A stretch of DNA of 64,000 nucleotides from Rhizomucor pusillus (lineage: Eukaryota; Mucoromycota; Mucoromycetes; Mucorales; Lichtheimiaceae). The stretch spans positions 62,001-126,000 of the forward strand of contig FWWN02000655.1 in assembly GCA_900175165.2 (NCBI GenBank), given 5' to 3'. Every line of letters begins with the position of its first letter. The stretch's first letter is position 1. A program made the translations under genes and the position numbers. Under the pieces are notes generated by a model. It saw nothing but the letters and a program-made list of their open reading frames with translations. It ran no database searches and was not told the origin of the DNA. Shown piece by piece: positions 36,316 through 47,298 of the stretch.

Positions 36316-37765
36316 CTAGTCCTTGGTATGCGGTACATCCCTTGGTCCGGTTAGGTGCGGTATGTAGTAGCACGGGTCTTGATAATGCTGGTAGTATGCA
36401 GCTGATACCTGTCCGTAATCAGCTTGGGTGCATGGTGGCTGTTGTTGTGGTGGCGGTTGATGACCGTGAGAAGCAGTGCGATAAACATTCGCGGCATTCG
36501 CGGTCGTTTCTGTCATGTACGGATGTGTAAAAACAGGTGCCGCTGTAGCCTGCGGCGCGGAGTAGTAAGCATCTTGCTCGTACCCAGCATGATAATAGCC
36601 AGCAGGAGCAAGCGCTGTGATGGGAACTGCATACCCGTTGCTTGCAGCTGTTACAGAAGCCGCATTGTTGTTATAGTACATGTCGTCTTCTTTGTACGGA
36701 CTAAGTGGTGCGACCAAAGATCTTGGATTATTGGCTGCTGCTGCGCTTGTGCTGTTATTCATGGATACGGGCCTTTCACTGCTTGTAATCTCTGGCGACG
36801 AAGTGGCCGTCGTGGCTGTTTGCGGACTCCGGTAGTACAAGAGATCTTCGTCGCCCTCACCGTATACGGATGCGGCACGCTGTCGTCGTTCGTCCTTGTT
36901 TCTCTTTCGTACACAAATGAATGCAATAAGACCTGTTAACGTAGTTGATATTCGCTCATTTACTATGTGTTTATATTTTCTTATGTAAAAGTCAAACCTA
37001 GCAAAGCAGCAAGTAATGTGACCCCCACGACACCGCCGATCACGCCAACAGGAGACCTAGCTGGTTCCTCGCTGTTGCTAAGACCACTGCTGTCCCTGTC
37101 ATCCGGAATTGTAGTTGCGTATGATCGATATGAAGTTGAAGTATACGTATAGAGCTTCCCATCTGCCGAAGTCGCTACAGCAACCACCGGTGTCGCGCTG
37201 GAGGTGGTAATTGTTCTATGTTTCTTTGTTGTACCCTCATCGGGCGAGCTTGTAGAAGCTGTTGCAGGGCTGCTGCTCGGTTGCTGTTTGTCAGTGTTAT
37301 TAGGGCTGCTGGCGATGGTGCTGGTGCTTTTATCGGAGCCACTATTATTGCTACTGTCGCTGCTATTATGGTTGCCGTTGCCGTTACTGTTTTTGCTGTC
37401 ATTGGCGTTGCTGTCAGTAGATGGTTGGCTATTACTATTATTATTGTTCTGGTCCTCGCTCGGATTAGGGGATGGTGCATGCGGTTGCGATGCCGGTTGC
37501 GACTTTTCACTCGGTGACTATACGCGAGGCACTATGTCAGCTACCATTAGACTCGCATATATAATCCGTTGATACTTGCACTGCTTGTCGCTGGTGAAGA
37601 TACGGAAGAAGCCGGTGCAGAGGGAGTCGCTGCATGCGAGGAGGATTCATCGGACGACAAAGCCGAAGAGGGTACAGAATCATGCGAAGGTTGAGGCGGT
37701 GGAGGATCATCGCGATGGGTCTGCGGCCCGCTGATGATCGGGTCTAATATATCACCTATAACCAT
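36316..37765 (-). CDS. Ser/Asn-rich single-pass membrane protein (wall-sensor-like)
   Basis: The extracellular-type N-terminal region is Ser/Asn/Pro-rich (PSPNPSEDQNNNNSNSQPS, SSDSNNSGSDKSTSTIASS). It is followed by YTYTSTSYRSYATTIPDD, one transmembrane helix (SPVGVIGGVVGVTLLAALLG then LIAFICVRKRNKDERRQR, stop-transfer basic patch) and a Tyr/Ala/Gln-rich cytoplasmic tail. The intron inside the TM region (36933-36997) is clear and keeps frame. A further intron near 37518-37560 is needed, but its donor is uncertain. I see no convincing signal peptide at the 37765 ATG, so the 5' exon may be missed. Architecture resembles fungal WSC/SKG6-type surface proteins, but no defining domain is present. 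Confidence 0.65.
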
Positions 37766-37992
37766 TAAATTGTCCACGATGAAAGAATAGAGTCAAAAGG
37801 AAAAAAAAAGAGAAAGAAAAATAAAAAAACTAGTAAGAGAAGGAGGGAGACGATGGACAAGGCGTCGAAAATAGACAGTTTGCTTCCCCCGCTTCCTCCT
37901 TCTCTGAATCTCGAGTACCCCTTGCTGGCGACCAATTCTTCTTCTTTTCTTTGTCCCGTATGGGCTAAATAAGCATTCTTCCAAAGCCGCTT

Positions 37993-39159
37993 TTATTGAT
38001 TGGAATCCTCCTTGCTGCCTTTTGGATCATTTAATCCAAGCAGACTTTCCAGGTTATATTTTTTGAGTTCTACAAAGTCTTTCACAACAGACATCATGCA
38101 AATATTCTAAAGTTACCGCGGTGAGCAAAACTACATCTTTAGAGTTGAAAATGCAGATATTAAGATCATATAAGATACCTGGCATATTTCTACAATAATA
38201 GACAGCTCCGGATTACCCAGATCGACCTTGTGATCTTTACCAATCGTGGAAGCGATGGTTCTTATAACCTCACTTCGATCAATTTTTGTGCAATTCCTTA
38301 CGCGGGCGACGATAGCAAACTGTATATCCATATATGAGCATGCAACTTTGTTATAGTTTTATTAATCAATTATGCGATTCTCAACTTACTGCTTTACTTG
38401 TAATTGATCCGTCTTCATTGGAAGTATTAAATTTAGGAGTAACAATTTGCCTCGCGACGCGTTCAATGTCATCCATATTGGCTTGACATGTCATTTCAAC
38501 CGGAAGCAATCGTGATACATAGCGAGTCTTCTTCACTTGATGTTTCTTCATATCCGTCAGGATGTGATGGACAAACTGTACGGGTTCCACCGGTGCCTTT
38601 GTTCGGATGAAGATAACTGCAATGCAAAGTTAAGCATTGGGCTGACACCCAGTAATCAGAATTTCTAATCGCGTGTGCATGCATACCACAATCAAGATTC
38701 ATTGGTATATTCGCAAAAATCTTGTTTTTCTTTCCCTCTTTGATGGCAGCCACTTCTTTGGCAATAGAAGCTTCCAGATCATCTTTTTGGTCGTCATTTT
38801 CATCGTCGCCGCTGGCCTCCAACTTTGCATCTGGATACAAGCTCTCGAGATACTAGGTCGGCAAAGGGTTTAGGAGCCGGCACCGATCGTGCGACTAGGG
38901 ACTGTATTCACCTCATTAAACAGATCAAGTACTTCCTTGGCAGCGCGATTCTCTCGACCACGGGTGCATGTCACCATCACTCCACTCATGTTTGGTTGCA
39001 CCGAAAAGGACGACTTCCCAGCATACCGTTCCTAAAGAACCTGTCAATCTTGAAAGAAGCTCCATATTTAATGCTAAGAATTGCCTTGGCGCAGTGGTAC
39101 GTCTTTGATCGCTTGCGTTTGGATTCTGATTTTCCGGCGTGCTGTCGTTTTTGTGACAT
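37993..39159 (-). CDS. TAN1: THUMP-domain tRNA acetylation adaptor (Tan1)
   Basis: Yeast Tan1 helps the Kre33 acetyltransferase make ac4C12 in tRNA-Ser/Leu. 280 aa from six exons: 39085-39159, 38912-39031, 38687-38852, 38390-38616, 38179-38319, 37993-38106 (sum divisible by 3). The basic N-terminus (SESKRKRSKTYHCAK) leads to MSGVMVTCTRGRENRAAKEV with LDLFNEYLESLYPDA. The THUMP domain follows (VEPVQFVHHILTDMKKHQVK, YVSRLLPVEMTCQANMDDIE, FAIVARVRNCTKIDRSEVIR, KVDLGNPELSIIVEICQNIC). The first intron (39032-39084) must start with GC (CCAAG|GCAATT) to reach the frame of YAGKSSFSVQPNM; the alternative is a 1-nt frameshift. Confidence 0.88.
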
Positions 39160-39494
39160 TTGGCAGCGAAGAGGGAGTCAAAAGTCAAAAGATCAAAAAA
39201 TTTGGGGTTTTCTTTCCTCCTGGTCTTTATATGTATTTCAAGCAAAAGAACATAATGAATTTTTGGAATATCTACTTGTCAAAGGGGAAGATAATACTAC
39301 AAGGTCTGTTGAGCAAGTAAAAGAGAGAGAAATGGTGGTGGCGTATGTACGTGACAGAGAGAGAGAGTTAAGAAAGACGAAAGAAAGGATACGTAAAGTT
39401 GGGAGTGATGTGTGTAAAAGGTCGAATTTTTTTTTCAAATCTTCGAGTTTGTGTGTGTGCACGTGGTTGCAAAGTCGATAGTGCAGATACGACC

Positions 39495-40786
39495 TTATTT
39501 CTGAGCGGGAAGCACAGTCAACTCTTTCTCTTGTACCTTGCCCTGGATAATTTCGAGCCAACCCTTGACCTTTTCGTAGACAACAAAGGTGACGGCCTGA
39601 CCAGGAGCGACACGGAGGACACGAGGCGTGAGACCCTTGTAGAAAGCACGGAAGCCTTCCTTCTTGTAAATTTCAGAAGTGACAATGGTGAAGCGTTGCC
39701 ATGCAGAGCCAGTGGACACGGATGATTTTTGGATACGGGTCTTGATGGTGTCGATAGGAGCATTGCAGCATGGACCTAAGAGAGAATCTTTGTCAGCTTT
39801 TTAAGGCGAGTAACGGAGATTTCCGAACTTACCCATTGCACCCGAGATACCACCAATGACGAGCGTCTGGTAAGAGGGGAGTTCCTCGACGTCCTGGAGC
39901 TTCTTACCCCATTTCTTCAGTTCTTGGTAAGCAGTGAAGTTGGCGGCTTGGTTGGTTGCTACATTTATCACGGGGTAATGAGAAAAGTCTGATTTGTCTC
40001 ACGCATGTATGCGGTCCATACCTTGTCTCAAGGCAGTCAGAGCGACACCCTTGTACAGGGCGCGGATACCTTCCTCCTTGATAATGGTATAGGCAGCGTG
40101 AGGTGCGTTGCGATACTTGGGGATATCCATAGGATCCGCCATGGAGTTGCGTTGAGCCTACAGCAATTCACGTGTCAGGACGTCATTCCATAGTGGGCGC
40201 AGCTTTGCTTCACAGCTTTGCTTTGCTGCTTACCTGCAGTCTGATCTTGATCAAGTCCATAGGAGAAACGACAAGTACAGCTTCGGTGGTACCGGCAGCA
40301 AGACCGGCTATGTAACAGTTAATGACCGATCATCCTTGTCTCGCATCTGTTCATAGTTCTACTTACCAAAGAAGACGCCGGTTCTGCTGGTTTTGCCTTC
40401 TTCATCGGCGAGCCAGCCTTTGTACAGCTCAAACGAGCTGAAACGAATAGCCATCTTGGGCACGATACCGGCGATGACGGCACCGAGACCCTTGTAAAGG
40501 GCAAGGAAGGATTCGTTCTTTACAATTCTTACACCAACGCCAATGAAGCCTAGACGCTTGCCCTGAGAACAGCAAGGTTAGTAAGATAATGGACTATCGA
40601 CGATCGTTTGGATGATGTTTTGTTTTTGCCTACAGCAGCGTTTCTTTGAGCGTTTTTGGCAAGTTGCATTCTGACTTTGATGGTATCGAGAGGGTGACAA
40701 GTGCATGCTTCCATGAAACCAGCAGTACCACCGGCGACCAAATGTGTGAGGAGGGGAGTCTTTTTACCGTCGTTGTTTCGGCTCAT
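39495..40786 (-). CDS. SFC1: Mitochondrial succinate/fumarate carrier
   Basis: Mitochondrial carrier family member that exchanges cytosolic succinate for matrix fumarate; needed for growth on C2 compounds in yeast. 321 aa from six exons: 40634-40786, 40367-40562, 40234-40307, 40022-40157, 39833-39958, 39495-39775 (sum divisible by 3). The three repeats each show the carrier signature: CHPLDTIKVRMQ, SPMDLIKIRLQAQRN and NAPIDTIKTRIQ. Blocks typical of Sfc1/Acr1 are present: YKGLGAVIAGIVPKMAIRFS, ALTALRQATNQAANFTAY, and FYKGLTPRVLRVAPGQAVTF. Substrate assignment rests on these family-specific stretches and is fairly strong. Confidence 0.92.
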
Positions 40787-40947
40787 GATGTGAAGAAGGG
40801 GAAGGAAAGAAAGATCAGGTTTAGAGACGCTGGCTGTGACATTTTATACAGTCCGCTTAAGTCATTTTCATATGCTCGCTTGAACTTGTTCGCCTAATCT
40901 TTTGAAGGCTGGGTGAGATCTCGAATTGACTTTATTGGCTCGCTTGA

Positions 40948-41574
40948 TCAGCACTTTCGCTGGATTCCGAACCAAATTTGAGCACGTGCCGGTGGTGTCT
41001 CTAGATCTTGCTTAACAAAAATCGCTTCATTTTCTTTAACTGCAAATTTAAACTTGGGAGCTTTGGAGGACTCAAAGTTGTTGATGGGTATGTAATCGAA
41101 AATAAGGGATATCCGCCATACTTCATGGCAACAAACGCTGCATTGATTTTCTGATCATGATATGCGGCATTCCTTCATACCTGAAATAATTTCTTACTGG
41201 ATTTGCAGCAAGATCTATCTCATCGATGGATTCTGCAGTTTGATCCCATTCAGCGTGCATAACACGAATCCTTATACATTCCAAGCTTGATGTCCAAATA
41301 TTCAGGGGCGGGCCGCCTCTAACTCGGATCCTGCTTGATAGTTCTCTTCCATCGGTATTGCGTAACTCCGCAACATCGTGGTTCAGCAGAATGCGGGGTA
41401 AACTCGGAACCATTCACATGCATTTGTTGAATTTTGGTAACACCGAAGCCCATTCCGCCCGATAAAATCCTTGTTATCAAACATTCTAAAAGAGGTGCAC
41501 TCTCCCGGGAGAAGACTTACAAAAGGGCTCATCTTTGTCATGGGGACCACTGTAAAGGTTCGGTGGCAATTCAA
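40948..41574 (-). pseudogene. Coding-like fragments in several frames; broken gene or unresolved multi-exon gene
   Basis: Reading the minus strand, protein-like stretches follow each other in different frames: GFGVTKIQQMHVNGSEFTPH; LNHDVAELRNTDGRELSSRI with RVRGGPPLNIWTSSLECIRI and HAEWDQTAESIDEIDLAANP; KINAAFVAMKYGGYPLFS; and finally SSKAPKFKFAVKENEAIFVK with QDLETPPARAQIWFGIQRKC before a stop at 40948-40950. Only one possible intron (GTATGAAGG...ATCAG, about 30 bp) lies between the second and third, which is too short. No family recognised. Successive frame changes without plausible introns suggest decay, but a multi-exon gene is not excluded. Confidence 0.4.
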
Positions 41575-41631
41575 GACAGTGTAGCAGACTCTATCTGCTT
41601 TTTTGAAAGCTTATTACCCTTCTTCCTCTAG

Positions 41632-41908
41632 TGTGCGCGGGGTGCCACAACCTTTTGCCGTTGGTCATTTTTTCTCAATGCACATCAAGAGTGCCGACGA
41701 GCAAACCGTTTATTTCTTTATACGAGATGAGTAATCGATATTTCCTTCTTTTCAATTGGTTCTTTTGGTCAAGTAATGACTGACCCACTGATAACCACAG
41801 CTCCACAACTTGCAATATGCAAATCAATTCCGCACCATCGAAGAGCTCCATCATGACCAGATTTGCCATTATTCCGAGTTGAACCGCGTTTCCGTACCAC
41901 TATGGTGA
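41632..41908 (+). pseudogene. Possible 3' end or remnant of an unrecognised gene
   Basis: A coding-like stretch starts after a good acceptor (TTCCTCTAG at 41631): VRGVPQPFAVGHFFSMHIKS, ADEQT. After a likely intron (41708-41800, acceptor CTGATAACCACAG) it continues with LHNLQYANQFRTIEELHHD and QICHYSELNRVSVPLW before TGA. The second exon is 35 codons and in phase. Nothing upstream on this strand reads convincingly, so it is either the 3' end of a decayed gene or a fragment. It lies head-on to the minus-strand fragments at 40948-41574. Confidence 0.35.
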
Positions 41909-42708
41909 CAGAGAAAAAGGGAAAAAGGAAATCTCACACAGGAAGGAGAGCATAACTTGCCGGAAAAAAAAAGTACAAATGGCCGTATGCTCCTCGCATG
42001 TAACTACCGCGATGGCTCCCGGCATCCAATAATAGGAATATGGCGAGGGTTGCAATACATCGAGCAGTTTTCTTTTTTCGTTCATAGGTCACGCCTGGCC
42101 GTAATCTGGTTATGCCTGTGTATTAGATAAATGAAACATGCCCGTGGGAAAGGTGCGATCAAACGCCTATCGGCAAGTGCATCGAGAAGCCATTTAAAAA
42201 AAAACATTGCTAGGAGCAATATTTCAGGTCATGAGACAAAAAGGGCCGAGCTCCCTCGAGGGAAATTTTCTGCCAGCGCAAAGGCGCGATCTATGGACAT
42301 TAGACTTGGCAAACGGTCTCAATGCAAATCGCGGCAAGTGTGCGATACTCTGATGAAGATTTTCAATTCAAACCCGTACTGCTGCATTTGCTACTGTGCT
42401 TTATCATCGCTGTCAGATCCGCTAAATTATTCATGACTTTGCTGTGTTGTGCTCTCTAGCAAAGTATTCTTTTTCCCAGTTGTACAAGCGCATGCTAGGT
42501 TGCGATCCGAAGCATATATTGAAGCATCATTTGTGTCCCAGCAAGAAGGAAAAAGCCATGAACAATTGCAAAATCTCGGGATAAGGGGTTGTTGAAGCAA
42601 TCAATCGGAAATTTACATCGAACTTGCCTTTGAGGTTTTGGCTCTTTCTAAATCGGCTTTACACCTAGATATGGACTCTTTCCATCTGTTATACCCGGCC
42701 CCGACAAT

Positions 42709-44343
42709 ATGAGCATCGCAGCAAAAAACGACAACAACGGGCTGCCATCGGGGTCCAACGTTACTGATATGCAGCGTTTTCGCTTCAGTATGGAGCGAGC
42801 ATTCGAGCCGGAGCATCTTATAGGACAGGAATACAGACAGAAGACATATACAGCCCAGCAAAGTGGTAGCCAATGGTACTATGACGAATTCTCAGGGCTT
42901 TATCGGCTTCGAGCCCCATCTGCAAACAATATGGCCATTCACACGGTCGCCACTCCTCAGCGCCGACGATCACCAGCGAGACCGGAACCGCTGGATTCTT
43001 CTTTGACAAGCATACTTGAAGCTGGCCGACCATGGCCAGCACTCGAGTCGTCAGTACAAGTGTATGGATGGATAGAGGAAGCAAGACATGACATGCACTT
43101 ATCGCTCAAACTGTGTGCAATGCTGATGGATATGCAAGAAACAAGAGAAGGAATGATTCCGGAAACACCAAGCACGTTCCTTTCTGTAAGCGAAGACTCC
43201 TTTTGCAAGAGAAAAAACACAGATATACCTGCACACCTCGTAGCCTCGCGAGAGGCCTATCGGCTTCTCAAGCGACTGGCATCGACAATGACAAATAGAG
43301 AAGTATGCGGCGAAGCACAATACCTGCTAGGTACCTGTCACGGAACCGGAGCATTAGGTGTCCGTGTCGATCGCGAGCGTGCATTCATGTGGTACACTCA
43401 AGCATCAAAGCAAAATCACTGTGAAGCTACATATCGCACAGCCGTGTGCTACGAGCTTGGTGTAGGCACTCGGAAAGACACTGGCCGGGCAGTCATGTTC
43501 TACCGCAAAGCAGCTCATCTAACACATGTTTCCAGCATGTACAAACTCGGCATTATCTTGCTAAGAGGCATGTATGGCCAAGCAGCACATCCGCGTGAAG
43601 CAATCAGCTGGCTGCAGCGTGCAGCTGCCGATGCATCCGTAAAAAATCCGCATGCGTTGCATACTCTCGCATTAATACAACTGCAGAACGAGTGCCTTGA
43701 TACAAGTTTGATCGCCGACAAGCATTATGCAATCGATCTGCTGTGTCAGGCGGCGCTTTACAACTATGCACCGAGCCAGGTCGCTCTTGGTGAATGTTTC
43801 GAGCACGGCCGAGTCGTCCAACCAGATATCGCCACAGCTGCTTACTGGTACACGCGCGCTGCAGAAGCTGGCAACGCTGAAGCGGCATTGGCACTGTCAG
43901 GCTTATATCTAACCGGGGCCACCGGGATTCTTGAACAATCTGACCGCGAAGCTTATTTGTGGGCTCGGAAAGCAATAGCATTCGCCCTGGAGGAATACGA
44001 GCGCATAGGCGCACAGAGATGGGCGCTTGCCAAGGCATATTTTGTAACTGGATATTACACCGAGCATGGCATTGGAGTGTTTATACAGTCAAAAGAGCTC
44101 GCCATGCAGCTGTACCAAAAGGCAGCTGATCTCGGACATGCAACGGCATTCGATAAAATCGCCATGTATCACCTCGACCAGTCCTCTGCTGTGATCATCG
44201 ACCAAGATGGCAGTGATGCAAACTATCATGATAATCGTTCCACGGGAAAGGAATCCCCTTGCAATAGAAGGCACCGAGAGAATGAAGTAGAAAACAATAC
44301 CCCCAAAAATTATGATAATACGCGCTCTTGTGCAATCATGTAG
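42709..44343 (+). CDS. SKT5: Sel1-repeat chitin synthase activator (Skt5/Chs4-like)
   Basis: Yeast Skt5/Chs4 activates chitin synthase III at the bud neck and is prenylated. Intronless, 544 aa. At least seven Sel1-like repeats run from about residue 195 to 500: EAQYLLGTCHGTGALGVRVD, EATYRTAVCYELGVGTRKDT, SSMYKLGIILLRGMYGQAAH, NPHALHTLALIQLQNECLD, APSQVALGECFEHGRVVQPD, AEAALALSGLYLTGATGILE and LAKAYFVTGYYTEHGIGVF. The C-terminus is Cys-Ala-Ile-Met, a CaaX prenylation box as in Chs4 family members. The N-terminal part is polar and less conserved. Family assignment is strong; the specific chitin synthase partner is inferred. Confidence 0.87.
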   Translation: MSIAAKNDNNGLPSGSNVTDMQRFRFSMERAFEPEHLIGQEYRQKTYTAQQSGSQWYYDEFSGLYRLRAPSANNMAIHTVATPQRRRSPARPEPLDSSLTSILEAGRPWPALESSVQVYGWIEEARHDMHLSLKLCAMLMDMQETREGMIPETPSTFLSVSEDSFCKRKNTDIPAHLVASREAYRLLKRLASTMTNREVCGEAQYLLGTCHGTGALGVRVDRERAFMWYTQASKQNHCEATYRTAVCYELGVGTRKDTGRAVMFYRKAAHLTHVSSMYKLGIILLRGMYGQAAHPREAISWLQRAAADASVKNPHALHTLALIQLQNECLDTSLIADKHYAIDLLCQAALYNYAPSQVALGECFEHGRVVQPDIATAAYWYTRAAEAGNAEAALALSGLYLTGATGILEQSDREAYLWARKAIAFALEEYERIGAQRWALAKAYFVTGYYTEHGIGVFIQSKELAMQLYQKAADLGHATAFDKIAMYHLDQSSAVIIDQDGSDANYHDNRSTGKESPCNRRHRENEVENNTPKNYDNTRSCAIM

Positions 44344-44390
44344 ACCTTCTAGATCCGCTATCTCTTTTGTATTAACCACAATAATTAATG

Positions 44391-45027
44391 CTAATATGCT
44401 TGTTCCACTCTAGCCTCGCTTCTTCGAGGCGCAATACAACTCGCTCGTTTCGCGAGTTCGCCAAATCGCAAACCTCTGTGTCTCCAGCTAGATGATACCA
44501 CACGCATTCTATCCAACGGTGTGACTGAGCTGTCAATATCATAGTCATACCGATGGACCGAAATCCTGTACACTGCTGTGAGGTTCAATATAATTTCTGA
44601 AGAATGTTACTGCAGACATACGGAGAGTCTTTAGAGAAATAGTGATGACCTAAGAGATACAGGTAAAGATACCAATTTTCCATCTCAACAGTACGGATTC
44701 CTTCTGTTACCCGAGAAATTTTCCAGGGGCGTAGAAGTGCACCATAATGAGAGTAGATTCTCATTTCATATGTTAGGATATGCTCTCTCTCTGTGCTCCC
44801 AAAGCTCCATTCTGCATTCGTGTCGCTCCTGCAAGCACAGCGCCGTCGAATTGCTGTCTATTCGGAGTGGTGCTCCCCATGATAACAATACTCACTGGTT
44901 GCTGTATTTTCAGGATTGACTGGGCATAATCTGCTCGACCTACGGCTGTGGTCTGTTCGATTGCAATGCTTGCGCCGCGTCGACCGTATAATTTTTTAGA
45001 GTCTTGGATTAGATACAGTACTTGGCG
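44391..45027 (-). pseudogene. Decayed protein-coding gene (unrecognised family)
   Basis: An 84-codon frame (45027 down to the TAA at 44773-44775) reads as ordinary protein: RQVLYLIQDSKKLYGRRGAS, IAIEQTTAVGRADYAQSILK, IQQPVSIVIMGSTTPNRQQF, DGAVLAGATRMQNGALGAQR. Immediately downstream, in another frame, comes MRIYSHYGALLRPWKISRVT with EGIRTVEMENWYLYLYLLGH and HYFSKDSPYVCSNILQKLY, stop; and then, in a third frame, AVYRISVHRYDYDIDSSVTP with LDRMRVVSSSWRHRGLRFGE. No introns join them. This looks like a once continuous protein now broken by indels. It lies 0.6 kb downstream of the kinase pseudogene on the same strand. Confidence 0.5.
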
Positions 45028-45647
45028 CTTGCATCAAGTACCGCATATGTATTATCTTTTGTAAATAGCAGTGGAATGGGTTAAGGACATTATTGTATTG
45101 CACAGAGTTTTCCCCTTCTTGGTGTGTACTCCACGGAGTCCTTTGATGCTTTTCACATTAATTATTCGTAGTATTGGCAGGACTCAAACGGCATAACCTG
45201 CTGGTTATTCTGTTATGATCTTTTCCACTGCAACGACCGCAGATAGCTTAAAGTGCCATAGTTCTCATACAAGGAGGAAAAACCACTGAGGTCCCTCTCC
45301 CCGGTTCTATTCATTGGCAGCTTTTAGGAAGTTTTTTGACAGTTTCCAAAACTGCGATTTAGGCAGTTACATACACAAGTCCTTGTCGCCTTATTATTAT
45401 TGATAATAGAAGAAGAAGGTTGATAATGAAAACAAAAGGGTAGTAAAAGAAGGATAATAAAGGCTGTGTTTCTTGATTCTAGAACTAAAGCCCAAAGCAG
45501 CTCCTATAAACAACATGTGGACAATAATCTCCTCGGTTTGCCCAGAGATAGCAGCGCATGATGACTTTATTGATGAATAAGAAGCGATGATTACAAAATA
45601 AGAGTGAGTGGAATGATTAAGAGTGTGCAAAGAAGGTAATTGGTTGA
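45028..45647. other. Interval between two pseudogenes
   Basis: About 620 bp with no supported feature. AT-rich short frames only. It might hold further decayed sequence of either neighbour, but I could not follow a coding frame through it. Confidence 0.3.
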
Positions 45648-47298
45648 TTAGGGACAGAAGGTTGGTGACAAATTTATAATTGAAGTCCGTGTAGTTTCCA
45701 TAAAGTGTAGGACATCTGACGCTCGTGGACGCTTTGTATAGTCATTATCAAGACAACGGAGCAAAATTGGGAGTAGGCAGGAATACATTGATGGTATCTG
45801 CATTTCATTCAGGGTAACTTGGCCTTTCTCATCGCGCATAAGGATCGTTTTACTAAACTCTTCATCAGACAAATGAGGCATCAATGTTTCCAGTACATTC
45901 AGTGCGGCCATAAATACGTCTGATTCTTTGCAAAAAATGCTGCCGTCAAGCGTTTCTATTTTACCAGTTATAAAATTGGTGATATGTAGCAAATGAGTTG
46001 GCCAAACCCTTACCTGGTGCCGCGACACTTTTGGTCCAAAAGACCAAGAGAATTTCCAGGTCGCATATTTCGTCATCGCCCACGGTTACACATAATCTTC
46101 CAATGCATAACAATGAGATAAAACGATCGTCTCACAAAATAAGATTCAAAGTTACCCGAAGTCCGTCAGCCACGTCGAGCCCATCGTGTCGATAAGAATG
46201 TTTCTAGCTTTAGATCAACCATACCAATATTGAGCTTATGGGTATCTGTGAGTGATGCAAAGATACAAGAGGCTATTTGCACTACTTCTATTAAACGGAA
46301 AGGCATACCTTGCATAGACGTTAGATTAGCAACTGTTTGCATATTCTGCCAGGGATGTCACCCACTTTTGACGCTTCTCCATATAATCACGCAGATCACC
46401 AATGTGGAAATATCTTTGAATAAATAGAGATCAGGTGTATTCCTCTTATACGGTCGGATAGGTTGATCATAGTCTGGCAAGCCTTTTGGTGAATCGATGA
46501 AGTAGATATGCTGCGGTTTACATTCAAGCAGGCCTATGTACATGTTTGTGTAACGGCATGGAGATAGCCTCGATGCAAATGTCAGTTCTCGTGCTATTGT
46601 ATGTTTGAAAGTCTCTATATTTTGCGACATCCTTCGAAGCTTGACAGCAACATTCAAGCCCTTGTATTGCGCCAGCGCCACCAGCCCGTTCTGTCCTTCT
46701 CCTAAAGGTCGCGTGCGTACAAGTCTGAAGCCCGTTGCGCTGATCCTTAATGGATAGTTTTCAATAGTGTATTCTTCCTCCTCGTCGTAAAATTTATCGT
46801 GATAGTCGTTTGTTGATGATTTTGAGAGCATCGAGGAGCGGGAGGATACGGATGAGCGGCCAGAGAAGCGTGTTGAATAGGGAAGAGACGTAAGCGAGTC
46901 AGCAACGGTTGATTCTTCTTCCAATGTTTGCGAGTTTATCCCTTTGACGCGTACTACCCTTTTCATAGCAGACTTGCATGTAGAAGAAGACTTGCTGTAG
47001 GTCTTAAGCGTGGCCTTTTCCCAGGAGTCTTTGGATACTCTGTCTTGATCGGTTTCAAAAGATATTCTTCACATTCCTGTCCCTGTTTCGATCGTCGCCA
47101 ATTCGTAAATCGTCGTACGTTCGTTACACCCGATTGCATTGGCTCAATGCCCTTTCCAACTAGGTTTTCCAACGCCTTTACAAAGATCCCGCATTCTGCA
47201 CGTGTGTAACTCGGTTTTGCTGGTATGATCAAGTATGCGGGCAGTCCAGGTACTGCGCGATGTTGATGCAGTGAAGACGCGGACACAGGAGCAGACAA
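45648..47298 (-). pseudogene. Protein kinase pseudogene (four frame-breaking indels)
   Basis: Kinase subdomains are readable in order: Gly loop and Lys (LGEGQNGLVALAQYKG, LNVAVKLRRM), catalytic loop (GMVDLKLE / NILIDTMGSTWLTDFG), and the APE region (FWTKSVAAPETLDGSIFCK) with C-lobe DNDYTKRPRASDVLHFMET. The frame must jump at four places with no intron available: about 46981-46994 (N-terminal linker), 46414-46418, 46329-46334 and 46201 (inside the catalytic loop, between Glu and the essential Asn). The HRD motif reads MVD. Introns before the VAAPE exon and after DFG remain correct in phase. The N-terminal part (from about 47298) reads SAPVSASSLHQHRAVPGLPA. The C-lobe frame (45648-46076) is still open. 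Confidence 0.65.

Noticed and set aside
37204..37572. Hydrophobic Leu/Val-rich plus-strand frame resembling a membrane protein
   Set aside because: It is the antisense of the Ser/Asn-rich region of the minus-strand membrane protein, whose complement reads as Leu/Val codons.
42131..42436. 101-codon basic frame (KHARGKGAIKRLSASASRSH)
   Set aside because: Composition is odd, no conserved blocks, no splice-linked continuation; not enough to call a gene.
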